A DNA stretch of 64,000 bases from an uncultured Acidobacteriia bacterium (GTDB taxonomy: Bacteria; Acidobacteriota; Terriglobia; Bryobacterales; Bryobacteraceae). The notes under the pieces were generated by a model. It saw nothing but the letters and a program-made list of their open reading frames with translations, had not been told where the DNA came from and ran no database searches. A program made the position numbers and the translations under genes. The DNA lies in NCBI GenBank assembly GCA_903851195.1, contig CAINNJ010000066.1, positions 62,001-126,000 of the forward strand, given 5' to 3'. Position 1 is the stretch's first letter. The number at the start of each line of letters is the position of its first letter. This document shows, piece by piece, positions 54,604 through 64,000 of the stretch.

Positions 54604-57600
54604 CTACCACTTCAGCCGCGCCGTCAACTGAACCTGCCGCGGCCGGAACCCGAAGCCGCCGTAGGAACTGCCCAGCGTCACGATGCCTTCACTCGATGGC
54701 GTCACCGTGCCCTGATTGTTGGTCACATTGAACAGATCCACATTCATCTGCAGCTGCACGCTTTCCCGGATCCGCACCTGCTTCTGGAACGAGGCGTCCA
54801 TGTTCCAGTTGAACGGTCCGAGCAGATACTGGTTGCGCCACGGATGCAGCCCGCCGTTGTCGTAAGCGATCCGCTGCGTGGACCCGTCCTTCAGCTTCAG
54901 ATAGACCACATTGGTGTCGTACTGAGCGCCGTTCGGATCGCTGGTCGAACCGCCCGCCGGCCACGGTGTGATCGGCAGAATCGCGGGCTGGTAATTATCC
55001 GGCAAGCCGAACACGCCGTTGCGCAGGCCCGCGGCATTCCGGCTGTTGATCACCCGCTTTGAGATGTAGCCGTTGAAGTAGAGATAGCCTTCGGTGCACC
55101 GTTCGTCCGACACCTTCGTGCCGTTCGCCGGTGTGCCGCGGCAATCGAGAATCTTATATTTCTTTCCGTAAACTTCCACTTTTCCCAGATAGCCCCAGTT
55201 GTCGGTGGGCAGCGCGAACCAGGAACTCACAATCGTGCCCGAGCCGGAAAAATGCCAGTTGCCCAACACGACGTCGAGGGCCTTCGGGATCCGTCCGCCG
55301 AACCTCTGCCCGCGCCCGAACGGGACATCGTAGAGCCAGTTCCACCGCACCCGATGCTGCGGCACGGAGGTGTCGCGCGCATAATTCTCAAACCGGTTAA
55401 TTGCGTCGAAGTCCGTCGACGGCAGCGCACCCGGCAGGTAGGCCGAGGGCGGCTGATAAACGCCATCCCGGAAGGAGTTTCCCGCCAGGCGCATCGTGTT
55501 GGTGAGCGTGTAGAAAGCCTGAAAACCCAGCCCCTTCGTGAAACGCCGCTCCACCTGCGCGGTGAACTGCTGCGAGTTGATCAGTCCCGTCTTCTGCAGC
55601 AGGCGCACGGAGGCGTACGCGCTCTGGTCATAGGGCCGCGTCGCCACACCCGAATAAGCTCCGGTTGGCGGCACCGTGCCGGTCTCCGTCTCCCATGCAT
55701 AAGTGGTCGGCGCGGGATTGATCTCATTCAGCTGATCCATATGCACGCCGTGTTTGCCGTCGTAAGTCAGCCGGACTACCAGGGTCGGGCTGACCTGCTT
55801 CTCCAGCACCAGATTCCACTCGTGCACTTTCGCGCTGGGCTGATCGGGAGAAAGCCCCACCACGGTCTGCCCGCGTCCAACCTGCGACGGATTATTCAGA
55901 TCGATCAGATTCGACGTGTTCACGCCCGCCACGTAGCCCGGATTGACGCGCAGAAGATAATTGGGAATCGAATCCGGACTGTAAGTCGCGTTGTTCGGGT
56001 TGTACTGGAAGGTCGAACGGAACGGCGCCATGCTGGAGAACTGCGCCAGCAAAGTGCGCATCGGCAGTGGGGAAATATACACGCCGTAACCGCCCCGCAC
56101 CACCAGTTGTTTGTTGCCGTCGAACAGTCGGTACGCGACTCCCAGCCGCGGCCCGATATCGAAGTAATTATTCGGAAAAATATCGGGCGAGATCCCGGCC
56201 TGCTGCGCCGTCTCGAACGTGACGCCGACGTTCGAGTAAATATCCACCACCTTTTGACTGGTGAGCCCCAGTTTCGTGTAGTAATCGATCGGCTTGGGCA
56301 GCACGATCGCGTGGTTCTTTACGTCGAAGGAATTCAGCTGGTAGTTCTTCTCCGTGAAAGCCGGACTGATATCCCAGCGCAGCCCGGCAAACACCGTCAG
56401 CCGGGGCGAGACTTTATAGCTGTCCTGCGCGTAGCCGAAGAAAGTCCGGTTGGTCAGGTGCATCACGCTGCGCTTCAGAGTCACCGTGTAACTGGCGGCG
56501 TAACCCAGATAAAAATTCGCCGCGTCGAAGCCCGTCTGCGCCACGGCCGAAGGGCTCGCGTCGGAGCCGCTGGTGGAGCTTTCGAGAGCCGTTGCCAGGC
56601 TGTTGAACGCGGCGGATCCGGAAATCGCGCCTTCGTCCGGCAACAGATTCTGGTTCTCCTGGGAGATTCCGCCGCCGAACTGAACATTATGCGTGCCTTT
56701 GATCCACGAATAATTCTGCTGCGCGCCGAAGATTTTGCTGTGCAGGCCGCGGCGGTTGTCGCCTTCCACATAATTCATGAACTGCACGCTCGTAATATTC
56801 GGAAAACCGATATCGCCCAGGGGATTCGGCAGACCGAGAGCCTTCGCCCAGTCCTGCTGCACCGGCCCGTTCACGGTCTGCGTCGCCTGCCACGTCTGGT
56901 TCGCGTTCGTCTCCACGAAGAATGATGACGAGAACACGTGCGTCCAGCTGGCCGCCACGGTAATGGCGTCCATTGGCAGGTAGGTGACGTTCGCTTCCTG
57001 TCCGTTGGTCGGCGCGCCGGTGGTGCTTCCCGTGCCCTGGAAATTCGTGTGGCGATTGCCGCCGTTCACTTTCACGAAGAAATTGTCGTTGTTCCCGACG
57101 CGGTGATCGATCTTGACGGTGGTCGGGTTGTCGCTCAGATTCGGCAGCCCGTTGGTCGGCACCGCGACCCGCAGATTGCCGGTGAATACGGGATCCGTGG
57201 AGTCGGAAGGCAGCGGCGTGAATCCCCAGACGGTCTTTGCCAGCGGGCTTTCCAGACTCGCCGGAATGATGTTGCGGGGGAAAGGCGTGCGCATCGCGAT
57301 GTGGCGCGTTCCCACCGGAACGATTGTCGTCGTGCGCGGATCGTAGATCGTGAGCGGACGGTAGGACGTGTCGGTGATCCCGCTGAAATCGCCGCCGCGC
57401 ATGGCCACGGTCGGAACGCTGAACGATTTCGTCAGCCCCTCGCGCAACTCCGTCCCTTCGCGCGACACGAAGAAGAACGTCCGGTTCCGCCCGTCATAAA
57501 GCCGGCGGCCGTTCAGCCCGAAAGACGGCAGAAAAACCGGGCCGCCAATGGTGCCGCCGAACTCGTTGCGAATGAGTTTCGGCGTCTGATAAGGAGCGCC

Positions 57601-58392
57601 GCTCAGATTGACGTCCTGCCGCGCCCGCGCCACGCCGAACGCGTTGTTGCGCGCCGTCTCATAGAGCGAGCCGTGAATCCGGTTGGTGCCGCTTTTCGTG
57701 GTCACCACCACGGAGGTCGGCGTGTTGTAGCGCGCCGACGACGTGCTCGTCTCCACTCGAACCTCGCCAATGGAATCGAGGCCCTGCTGATTCATCGAGC
57801 CGCCGAACTCCCGGTTGTTCGACGGGGCGCCGTCCTGCACGAAACCGGTGCCGTACACCATCAGCCCGCCGGACCGCACGCCGCCGTTCACGTCGATCAC
57901 CTGCTCCACGCCGGGGGAAGTCTGCTCGATGAGCGTGTTCAGATTCCGGCCGTTAATCGGCAGTTCTTCGATTCGTTTCGCGTCCAGGGTGTGCGCGTTG
58001 GTGGGCTCCGTGGTGGTGACCAGGGGAATGGAATCGGTCACCTCCACGGTATCGGAGACCTGCCCCGGCGAAAGCACCGGTTCCAGGTTCTCGATATGCC
58101 CGGTTTCGAGTGTCAGTTCGCTTTCCCAGGCCTTCATTCCCGTGGCTTCCACACGGACTTTGTAGCGCCCGATCTTCAGCGGCGGCGTGGAAAAGAAACC
58201 CGCGCCATTGGCGCCGGACCGGATGACTTCCCCCGTTTCGACATGCGTGATCTGCAGACGGGCGAGCGGAAGCGTGGCGCCGGAGATGTCTTTAATCGTC
58301 CCCTGAATGGTGCCCCCGCCCGCGCTCGATTGCGCGAAACAGCAGGTGGAAAGGAGTAATGAGACGAATATTCCGTACATTCGGGAAATCAT
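54604..58392 (-). CDS. TonB-dependent receptor, Oar-like, with carboxypeptidase-regulatory domain
   Basis: About 1262 residues. Signal peptide (ending CCFAQ), a CarboxypepD_reg-like domain (about 25-115: GTIQGTIKDISGATLPLARL), a plug domain (about 125-245, including RIEELPINGRNLNTL and TKSGTNRIHGSLYE), then a long 22-strand-type barrel ending in an aromatic residue (VQLTARLKW). These receptors are numerous in Solibacter-type genomes and take up oligosaccharides or other large ligands with TonB energy. ATG 58392 is preferred; a TTG nine codons upstream is open. It diverges from the Asp-box protein gene. Confidence 0.9.
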   Translation of the reverse strand: MISRMYGIFVSLLLSTCCFAQSSAGGGTIQGTIKDISGATLPLARLQITHVETGEVIRSGANGAGFFSTPPLKIGRYKVRVEATGMKAWESELTLETGHIENLEPVLSPGQVSDTVEVTDSIPLVTTTEPTNAHTLDAKRIEELPINGRNLNTLIEQTSPGVEQVIDVNGGVRSGGLMVYGTGFVQDGAPSNNREFGGSMNQQGLDSIGEVRVETSTSSARYNTPTSVVVTTKSGTNRIHGSLYETARNNAFGVARARQDVNLSGAPYQTPKLIRNEFGGTIGGPVFLPSFGLNGRRLYDGRNRTFFFVSREGTELREGLTKSFSVPTVAMRGGDFSGITDTSYRPLTIYDPRTTTIVPVGTRHIAMRTPFPRNIIPASLESPLAKTVWGFTPLPSDSTDPVFTGNLRVAVPTNGLPNLSDNPTTVKIDHRVGNNDNFFVKVNGGNRHTNFQGTGSTTGAPTNGQEANVTYLPMDAITVAASWTHVFSSSFFVETNANQTWQATQTVNGPVQQDWAKALGLPNPLGDIGFPNITSVQFMNYVEGDNRRGLHSKIFGAQQNYSWIKGTHNVQFGGGISQENQNLLPDEGAISGSAAFNSLATALESSTSGSDASPSAVAQTGFDAANFYLGYAASYTVTLKRSVMHLTNRTFFGYAQDSYKVSPRLTVFAGLRWDISPAFTEKNYQLNSFDVKNHAIVLPKPIDYYTKLGLTSQKVVDIYSNVGVTFETAQQAGISPDIFPNNYFDIGPRLGVAYRLFDGNKQLVVRGGYGVYISPLPMRTLLAQFSSMAPFRSTFQYNPNNATYSPDSIPNYLLRVNPGYVAGVNTSNLIDLNNPSQVGRGQTVVGLSPDQPSAKVHEWNLVLEKQVSPTLVVRLTYDGKHGVHMDQLNEINPAPTTYAWETETGTVPPTGAYSGVATRPYDQSAYASVRLLQKTGLINSQQFTAQVERRFTKGLGFQAFYTLTNTMRLAGNSFRDGVYQPPSAYLPGALPSTDFDAINRFENYARDTSVPQHRVRWNWLYDVPFGRGQRFGGRIPKALDVVLGNWHFSGSGTIVSSWFALPTDNWGYLGKVEVYGKKYKILDCRGTPANGTKVSDERCTEGYLYFNGYISKRVINSRNAAGLRNGVFGLPDNYQPAILPITPWPAGGSTSDPNGAQYDTNVVYLKLKDGSTQRIAYDNGGLHPWRNQYLLGPFNWNMDASFQKQVRIRESVQLQMNVDLFNVTNNQGTVTPSSEGIVTLGSSYGGFGFRPRQVQLTARLKW

Positions 58393-58432
58393 GGTTTCGA
58401 AGCGCTCTTTATCGAGCAAGTATATCGGCTGT

Positions 58433-58460
58433 TTGCGAACACGGAACCGCCGGGTATGAT
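58433..58460 (+). promoter_or_regulatory. Candidate promoter for the Asp-box protein
   Basis: TTGCGA (58433-58438) and TATGAT (58455-58460) with a 16-base spacer, 58 bases before the ATG. An AGGAG at 58504-58508 supplies the ribosome site. Matches are 4 and 5 of 6. Confidence 0.42.
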
Positions 58461-58518
58461 GTCATTACAATCACCTCTTTCCCCACGCCGCTGAAACAGG
58501 TCCAGGAGCTTTTAATCG

Positions 58519-61500
58519 ATGGCGTTCAACTTCCGTTTTTCCCGGCGCGTCCTGTTACCGGTCGCCGCGGGTTCCCTTGGTATCGCGGGTCTTTTGTGGG
58601 CGCAGGTTGCAACGCGCCCCGCGGCGCCGAAACCCAACCAGTCCACCGACCCGCTTTTGCGGGGCTTTGAATTCCGGTCCATCGGTCCGGCCGTGATGAT
58701 GGGCCGTCTCGACGACATCCAGGGCTCCGCGAAGGACCCGATGTTGTTGTACATCGGCTTCGCCACCGGCGGCCTCTGGAAATCGACCGACGGCGGCAAC
58801 CACTGGAAGTCGCAGTTCGACAACATGCCGAATGAATCGGTGGGCGCCATCGGCATTGCGCCGTCCGATCCAAATGTCGTTTACGTCGGCATGGGCGAGG
58901 CGAACAACCGCCAGAGTTCCTCCATTGGGGACGGCGTCTGGGGCACCACGGACGGCGGCAAAACGTGGAATCATCTGGGTCTTGACGACACGCAGTCCAT
59001 CAATCGCGTGGCGGTCGATCCCACCAATCCGAAGATTGTCTTTATCGCGGCCATGGGCCATCTTTTCGGGCAGAACGCGGAACGCGGCCTCTATCGCTCG
59101 GTGGATGGCGGCAAGACGTGGACAAAATCGAAATACATCGATCCCGACACCGGTTTCAACGATGTGGCCATCGATCCCGCGAATCCCAAAATCGTCTACG
59201 CTTCTTCTTTCCAGCGGCGTCGCACGTGGTGGGGTTACAACGGCGGCGGACCGGGCAGCGCGCTCTGGAAATCGACGGACGGCGGCAACACCTGGGCCAA
59301 GCTTGAGGGACCGGGCTGGCCAAAGCCGAAGGACAATATTTACGGGCGAATCGCGATTTCCATCTTTCCCGCGAAATCGACCACGATTTACGCCCAGGTG
59401 GAGGCCGGAGCGAGCGCCGGCACCGGCGGCGGCACCACGGCCGAGGGCGGTCCCGCTCCGGCCGGCGGACGCGGCGCGGCGGCAGGCGAATCCTCCGGAC
59501 CCGCGGGTGAAGCGGCAGCCGGAACGCCCGAGGCGGCGGCAGCGGCGGGCGGAGGTCGCGGAGGACGCGGCGCGGCCCCGCCCCCGCCCAATCCGAACGG
59601 CAGCGGCGTGTTCCGCTCCGACGATGGCGGCGCGACCTGGACCTTCCTCAGCAACCAGAACCAGCGCCCCACCTACTTCAGCCAGATCCGCGTGGACCCC
59701 GTCAACGACCAGAAGGTCTTCGTCGGCGGCACCCCGGGCCAGATGTCGCTCGATGGCGGCAAAACATGGAAGGGCCTGACCGGCTCCCACACCGACTACC
59801 ACGCGTTCTGGATTAACCCCTCGGATCCCCGAATTGTCGCCGTGGGCCACGACGGCGGGCTCGATATCAGCCTGGACGGCGGCTACACGTGGGATTACCA
59901 CAACACCATCGCGACCGGCCAGTTCTATCAGGTCTCCGCCGACATGCGCCGCCCCTATTTCGTCTGCGGCGGTCTGCAGGATAATAATGCCTGGTGCGGA
60001 CCCAGCGCGCTACGTTCCACCGGCGGCGCCGTGAATACCGACTGGTACACCATCTCCGGCGGCGATGGCTTCTACACGCGGCAGGACCCCACCGACTGGG
60101 CCACGGTCTACGGCGAATCGCAGGACGGCAACATGAGCCGGCACGATCTGCGCGCTTCGACCCAGAAGAGCATCAAGCCGACGGTGGCGCCTCCCCCGCC
60201 CACCACGACGGCGGCGACTGCAACACCGACTGCAACGCCGGCTGCAACCCCGGCCAACGAAAACCCGACGCCGGCCAATCCGGCCGCGACCAATCCGACA
60301 GCCGGTTCGGCGCCCGCTGAAGCCGTGCAGGCCGCGGCCGGCGGACGTGGCGGCGCAGGTGTTGGCGGCGGTGGACGCGGCGGTACCCCGAACGTGATCA
60401 ACGCGCCCCCGAAGCTCGATCCGCTGCGCTTCTACTGGAACGCCCCCTTCGAGATCTCCCCGCACAATCCTGCCGTGCTCTACATGGCGTCGCAGTATTT
60501 CTTCAAGTCCACCAACCGCGGCGACACGTGGAAGATGAATCCGAAGGACCTGACGAAGAACGTTTATCGCTGGTCCCCCGAACTGCCCATCATGGGCGTG
60601 GCGGGCGACAAGCCGATGGCCGAGAAGCACGACGGTTATTCGGCCAATTCCCTTGCCACGCAGGTGCGCGAATCGCCCTCGAAGCCGGGAATCATCTGGT
60701 TGGGCACCGACGATGGCAGTCTGCAGGTCAGCCAGGACGGCGGCGACAACTTCACAAGCGTTTACGCCAACATCACCGGCGCGCCCAAAGGCAACGTGCA
60801 GATCTCCCGCATCGAGCCTTCGCACTTCGACCCCGGCACGGCCTACGTCGCACTCGACGCGCATCGTCTGGACGACTGGGCGCCGTATCTTTTCAAGACC
60901 ACCGATTACGGCAAGACCTGGACCAACGTCACGCGCGATCTGCCGAAGAAAGGCAACATCAACGCGTTGCGCGAAGACCTGGAAAATCCGGATCTCCTCT
61001 TCGTCGGTACCGAGTTCGGCCTCTACGTCACGCTCGACGGCTGCAAGTCATGGAAGAAGTTCATGAACAACATGCCGAGCGTGCGCGTGGACGATATTCT
61101 GATCCATCCGCGCGACCGCGACCTGATCGTCGCCACGCACGGCCGCTCGATTTTTATTGCGGATGACATCTCGCCGCTGGAACATCTCGGGCAAGCCGGC
61201 GCGCAGGAGGTCACCCTCTTCGATCCGCGCCCCGCGATTCTCTGGAAGAACGATGTGCAGAGCCAGCGCCATGCGGCGAACCGTGAATTCGTCGGCCGCA
61301 ATCCCGAAGGCGGCACCGCGATCAGCATCCTCGCCAAATCCGCGCTCGGCGCGGGCAAGGTGGAATTCCTGCAGGCCAATAAGGTGGTCAGCACCATGGA
61401 TGTGAACATCGAGGCCGGCATGAATCGCTTCCAGTGGAGTATGCGCGGGCCCGTTCCGGCGGGCGCCGGTCGTGGCGGCGGCGGCTTCGGCGGGGGCGGT

Positions 61501-61782
61501 GGTGGTGGCCGTGGCGGCCCGCCGCCGGAGATGGTTCCGGAAGATCCCACAGCCCCGCCCGTTCCCCCCGGCGCGCGTCCGGCCGGGCCTGTCCCGGTGC
61601 CGTTCGTCGCGGGTGGACGCGGCGGTGGTGGCGGAGGCGGCGGTGGTGGTGGATTCGGGGGCGGCGCGCCCGCGGGGCCGCTCCTCGAACCCGGCACGTT
61701 CATGATCCGTCTGACCGTGGGTGGCCAGACTGTCATGTCGTCGGTCAACATCCTCGAAGATGTCTGGCTGCGTCCCCTGTAA
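58519..61782 (+). CDS. Exported VPS10/sortilin-like Asp-box propeller protein
   Basis: A 1087-residue exported protein, signal peptide about 1-29 (ending LLWAQ). It has about ten Asp-box (BNR) motifs, among them KSTDGGNHW, GTTDGGKTW, RSVDGGKTW, KSTDGGNTW, RSDDGGATW, MSLDGGKTW, ISLDGGYTW and KTTDYGKTW, indicating two multi-bladed propellers. Three low-complexity Gly/Ala/Pro/Arg-rich inserts interrupt it (about residues 295-357, 555-626 and 980-1055). Such proteins are annotated as glycosyl hydrolases, but no catalytic residues are assignable and substrate is unknown. It faces the TonB receptor gene in a divergent pair. Confidence 0.88.
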   Translation: MAFNFRFSRRVLLPVAAGSLGIAGLLWAQVATRPAAPKPNQSTDPLLRGFEFRSIGPAVMMGRLDDIQGSAKDPMLLYIGFATGGLWKSTDGGNHWKSQFDNMPNESVGAIGIAPSDPNVVYVGMGEANNRQSSSIGDGVWGTTDGGKTWNHLGLDDTQSINRVAVDPTNPKIVFIAAMGHLFGQNAERGLYRSVDGGKTWTKSKYIDPDTGFNDVAIDPANPKIVYASSFQRRRTWWGYNGGGPGSALWKSTDGGNTWAKLEGPGWPKPKDNIYGRIAISIFPAKSTTIYAQVEAGASAGTGGGTTAEGGPAPAGGRGAAAGESSGPAGEAAAGTPEAAAAAGGGRGGRGAAPPPPNPNGSGVFRSDDGGATWTFLSNQNQRPTYFSQIRVDPVNDQKVFVGGTPGQMSLDGGKTWKGLTGSHTDYHAFWINPSDPRIVAVGHDGGLDISLDGGYTWDYHNTIATGQFYQVSADMRRPYFVCGGLQDNNAWCGPSALRSTGGAVNTDWYTISGGDGFYTRQDPTDWATVYGESQDGNMSRHDLRASTQKSIKPTVAPPPPTTTAATATPTATPAATPANENPTPANPAATNPTAGSAPAEAVQAAAGGRGGAGVGGGGRGGTPNVINAPPKLDPLRFYWNAPFEISPHNPAVLYMASQYFFKSTNRGDTWKMNPKDLTKNVYRWSPELPIMGVAGDKPMAEKHDGYSANSLATQVRESPSKPGIIWLGTDDGSLQVSQDGGDNFTSVYANITGAPKGNVQISRIEPSHFDPGTAYVALDAHRLDDWAPYLFKTTDYGKTWTNVTRDLPKKGNINALREDLENPDLLFVGTEFGLYVTLDGCKSWKKFMNNMPSVRVDDILIHPRDRDLIVATHGRSIFIADDISPLEHLGQAGAQEVTLFDPRPAILWKNDVQSQRHAANREFVGRNPEGGTAISILAKSALGAGKVEFLQANKVVSTMDVNIEAGMNRFQWSMRGPVPAGAGRGGGGFGGGGGGGRGGPPPEMVPEDPTAPPVPPGARPAGPVPVPFVAGGRGGGGGGGGGGGFGGGAPAGPLLEPGTFMIRLTVGGQTVMSSVNILEDVWLRPL

Positions 61783-61830
61783 ACACCCGCTCTGATAGCA
61801 TGTGAGCCGTACCGGAAAGGTTGCGGACAC

Positions 61831-63045
61831 ATGAGCACTGATTTGTCGGGAACCCGACGAGACCTGTTACGCGGCGCCGCCGTCACCATGGGCGCCGCGT
61901 CTTACTCCCGCGTCATGGGAGCCAATGACAAACTGCGTTACGGCATCATCGGCGCGGGCGATCGCGGCCAGCATGACATGGATCTGTTCACCACGAATTC
62001 CAACGTGGAAGTCGCCGCGGTCTGCGACGTCTACGCCGCGAAGATCGATCAGGTGAAGACGAAGCATCCCAACGCGAAATCCTACAAAGATCACCGCGCC
62101 TTGCTCGAGCAGAAAGATCTGGATATCGTGCAGGTCACCACGCCCGATCACTGGCACGCCGTCTGCGCCATCGACGCGCTGAATGCCGGCAAGGACGTCT
62201 ACTGCGAAAAGCCGCTCACACTGAAGATGGAGGAAGGCCCGAATATCGTCAAGGCCGCCCGCGTGAATGAACGCATCTGCCAGGTGGGCATGCAGCAGCG
62301 TTCCGGCAAGCACTATCTGCAGGCGAAGGCCGAGTACATCGATTCCGGAAAAATCGGCAAGGTGACGCTCTGCCGCACCTGGTGGCACGGTAACACCTAC
62401 CACCTGCGCAAAGCGCCGGCCTCGCTCGCCACGCGCCCTTCCAACCTCGACTGGGCGCATTTCCTGGGACCGCTCAAATGGCGCGATTACGATCCGCAGC
62501 AGTATTTCAACTGGCGGGCTTATTTAGACTTCGGCGGCGGCCAGGTGACCGATCTGTTCACGCACTGGATCGACGTGGTCCATATGTTCATGGGCCAGGA
62601 CATTCCGTTTTCCGCGCAGGCCGCCGGCGGCGTCTACAACTACAAGGACGGCCGCACCGCGCCCGACACCATCAACGTACTGCTGCAGTATCCCGGCGAT
62701 TACACGGCCACTTTTGAGGCCACGCTCGCTCCCGGTATCAGCGGCGCGGCGGTCGAAATCTGCGGCACCCAGGGGCGTCTGTTCATCGACCGCAGCCACT
62801 TCGAATTCTTCCCGGTGGGCCGCGGCGCGCAGTCCACGGTCGTCAAAGTCGAGCCCGGTCCCGACCCTCTGACGCAGGCCCACGTCAACAATTTCCTCGA
62901 CTGCGTGCGTTCGAGGAAACTGCCGAACGGCGACGTGCTCATCGGCCATCGTTCCGCGCAGGCTTCGCACCTGGGCAACATCTCCTACATGCAGAAGCGG
63001 CGTCTCGATTTCGACCCGATCCGCGAAGAGATTCTCCCGTTCTAA
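61831..63045 (+). CDS. Tat-exported Gfo/Idh/MocA oxidoreductase
   Basis: A 404-residue protein. The N-terminus is a twin-arginine signal (GTRRDLLRGAAV). The Rossmann motif YGIIGAGDRG follows near 37, then VTTPDHWHA and the catalytic CEKPLT near 124, and GGGQVTDLFTHWIDVVHMF in the C-terminal domain. Such exported members probably act on sugars or inositol-type polyols in the periplasm with tightly bound NAD(P). Its TAA overlaps the start of the next gene by one base (TAATG), so the two are coupled. Confidence 0.9.
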   Translation: MSTDLSGTRRDLLRGAAVTMGAASYSRVMGANDKLRYGIIGAGDRGQHDMDLFTTNSNVEVAAVCDVYAAKIDQVKTKHPNAKSYKDHRALLEQKDLDIVQVTTPDHWHAVCAIDALNAGKDVYCEKPLTLKMEEGPNIVKAARVNERICQVGMQQRSGKHYLQAKAEYIDSGKIGKVTLCRTWWHGNTYHLRKAPASLATRPSNLDWAHFLGPLKWRDYDPQQYFNWRAYLDFGGGQVTDLFTHWIDVVHMFMGQDIPFSAQAAGGVYNYKDGRTAPDTINVLLQYPGDYTATFEATLAPGISGAAVEICGTQGRLFIDRSHFEFFPVGRGAQSTVVKVEPGPDPLTQAHVNNFLDCVRSRKLPNGDVLIGHRSAQASHLGNISYMQKRRLDFDPIREEILPF

Positions 63046-64000
63046 TGACAAACACCAGCCGACGTGAGTTCGTGATGGCCGCCTCCGGCGCGGCCCTCAC
63101 TGCCGTGGAGGGCACAGCGCAGACCGCGCCGGCGGCGAAACTCCCCTGGTATCGCCGCACCATCCGCTGGGGCCAGACCAACATCACGGAGAAAGATCCC
63201 GACCGCTACGACATCGCCTGGTGGCGCGCCTTCTGGAAACAGACCGGCACGCAGGGCGTGATCATCAACGCCGGCGGCATCGTCGCGTACTACCCGAGCA
63301 AATACCCGCTGCAGCATCGCGCCGAATTCCTCAACGGCCGCGATCTCTACGGCGACCTCGCCAAAGCGGCCCATGACGATGGGCTGACCGTCATCGCCCG
63401 CATGGATTCCAACCGCACCACCGAGGATTTCTTCAAAGCCCATCCCGACTGGTTCTGCCGCGAGAAAAACGGCAACCCCTATCGCGCCGAAGACAAGTTC
63501 GTCACCTGCGTCAACAGCCCGTATTACGACGAATATCTGCCCGCCGTGCTCACCGAAATCATCGAGCGCAGCCACCCCGAGGGGTTCGCCGATAACAGCT
63601 GGAGCGGCCTCACGCGGGACAGCATCTGTTACTGCGACAACTGCGCCCGCAAATTCCGCGAAAAAGCCGGCTCGGCACTGCCCGCCAAAACGGACTGGAA
63701 AGACCCCGCCTACCGCAAGTGGATCGACTGGAATTACGCGCGCCGCATCGAGATCTGGGATCTGAATAACCGCGCCACGAAAGCCGCAGGCGGCCCCGAC
63801 TGCCTCTGGTTCGGCATGAACAGCGGCTCGGTTTCGTCGCAAAGCCGTTCGTTCCGCGACTGCAAAGCGATCTTCGGCCGCGCCGAGATGGTGTTCCTCG
63901 ATCACCAGGCCCGGGGCGTCGGCGGCTTTCAGGAAAATGCCGACACCGGCAAACTCGTCCACGGCGTTTTAGGCTGGGACAAATTGGCGCCGGAAAGCAT
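63045..64000 (+). CDS. Tat-exported glycosidase-like TIM-barrel protein (partial)
   Basis: The first 318 codons of a gene cut by the right edge. A Tat signal (SRREFVMAASGAAL) leads into a segment that looks like a putative glycoside-hydrolase TIM barrel (GHL6-type or GH29/GH42-adjacent): HDDGLTVIARMDSNRTTEDF, HPDWFCREKNG, GFADNSWSG and the Cys pair ICYCDNCARKF. The Asp in FADNSW may be catalytic by analogy. The coupled Gfo/Idh/MocA neighbour suggests the pair acts on the same sugar outside the cytoplasm. Confidence 0.72.
   Translation, partial: MTNTSRREFVMAASGAALTAVEGTAQTAPAAKLPWYRRTIRWGQTNITEKDPDRYDIAWWRAFWKQTGTQGVIINAGGIVAYYPSKYPLQHRAEFLNGRDLYGDLAKAAHDDGLTVIARMDSNRTTEDFFKAHPDWFCREKNGNPYRAEDKFVTCVNSPYYDEYLPAVLTEIIERSHPEGFADNSWSGLTRDSICYCDNCARKFREKAGSALPAKTDWKDPAYRKWIDWNYARRIEIWDLNNRATKAAGGPDCLWFGMNSGSVSSQSRSFRDCKAIFGRAEMVFLDHQARGVGGFQENADTGKLVHGVLGWDKLAPES

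Overview
The window looks like chromosomal DNA of a GC-rich, heterotrophic Acidobacterium, most likely of the Bryobacterales / Candidatus Solibacter type. This rests on protein content: a DUF1501 protein paired with a very large DUF1549/DUF1553 (PSD1) protein carrying planctomycete-type cytochrome c domains, an Oar-like TonB-dependent receptor with an N-terminal carboxypeptidase-regulatory domain, a giant Asp-box (VPS10/sortilin-like) propeller, Tat-exported Gfo/Idh/MocA and glycosidase-like proteins, and an ECF42-type sigma factor with its DGPF partner. Genes are tightly packed (1-4 base stop/start overlaps are common) and GTG or TTG starts are frequent. I found no tRNA, rRNA, CRISPR array, prophage or IS element. 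The only mobile element is an intein in dnaB.

Layout. 1-3350: a membrane protein cut by the left edge, then a co-directional run of secreted hydrolase-type proteins (esterase, SUMF1-fold protein, amidohydrolase). 3321-6681 (minus): radical SAM/SPASM enzyme, MBL-fold hydrolase and ankyrin protein, probably one operon. 6826-9577: GHMP kinase, CPBP membrane protease and a secreted hypothetical. 9636-12192: acyltransferase and a lectin-domain lipoprotein. 12189-16243 (minus): PSD1 and DUF1501. 16313-19637: LolA-like protein, phospholipase C-like protein, NDH-2-like dehydrogenase. 19639-23383 (minus): hybrid sensor kinase, hpt, conserved hypothetical. 23415-28984: CHASE2 adenylyl cyclase, FecR-caspase-TPR protein and an MBL-fold putative phosphodiesterase, joined end to end; I consider this the best candidate for an undescribed signalling system. 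29114-34782: DGPF/ECF42 pair, VOC protein, beta-propeller, DUF2786-like protein, 3-hydroxyisobutyrate-dehydrogenase-like enzyme, PQQ sugar dehydrogenase, closed by a strong hairpin terminator.

34815-42318 is mostly metabolic: uronate isomerase with a hexuronate-type MFS transporter, ethanolamine ammonia-lyase EutBC without microcompartment genes, a PepSY membrane protein and a secreted GH5-like glycosidase. 42529-45408 is dnaB, interrupted in its Walker A motif by a 497-residue intein with a LAGLIDADG endonuclease and an HTH-like insertion. Next come a bacterial myo-inositol oxygenase (its product D-glucuronate is the substrate of the uronate isomerase nearby), a flavin reductase, a small CbiX-type chelatase, a Cys-rich protein, a 49-residue protein, dgt, a YfgM-like protein, a GGQYP-repeat protein, an O-antigen ligase, an SDR and a metallophosphatase. 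54604-64000 holds the TonB-dependent receptor, diverging from the Asp-box protein, which is followed by two Tat-exported proteins, the last cut by the right edge.
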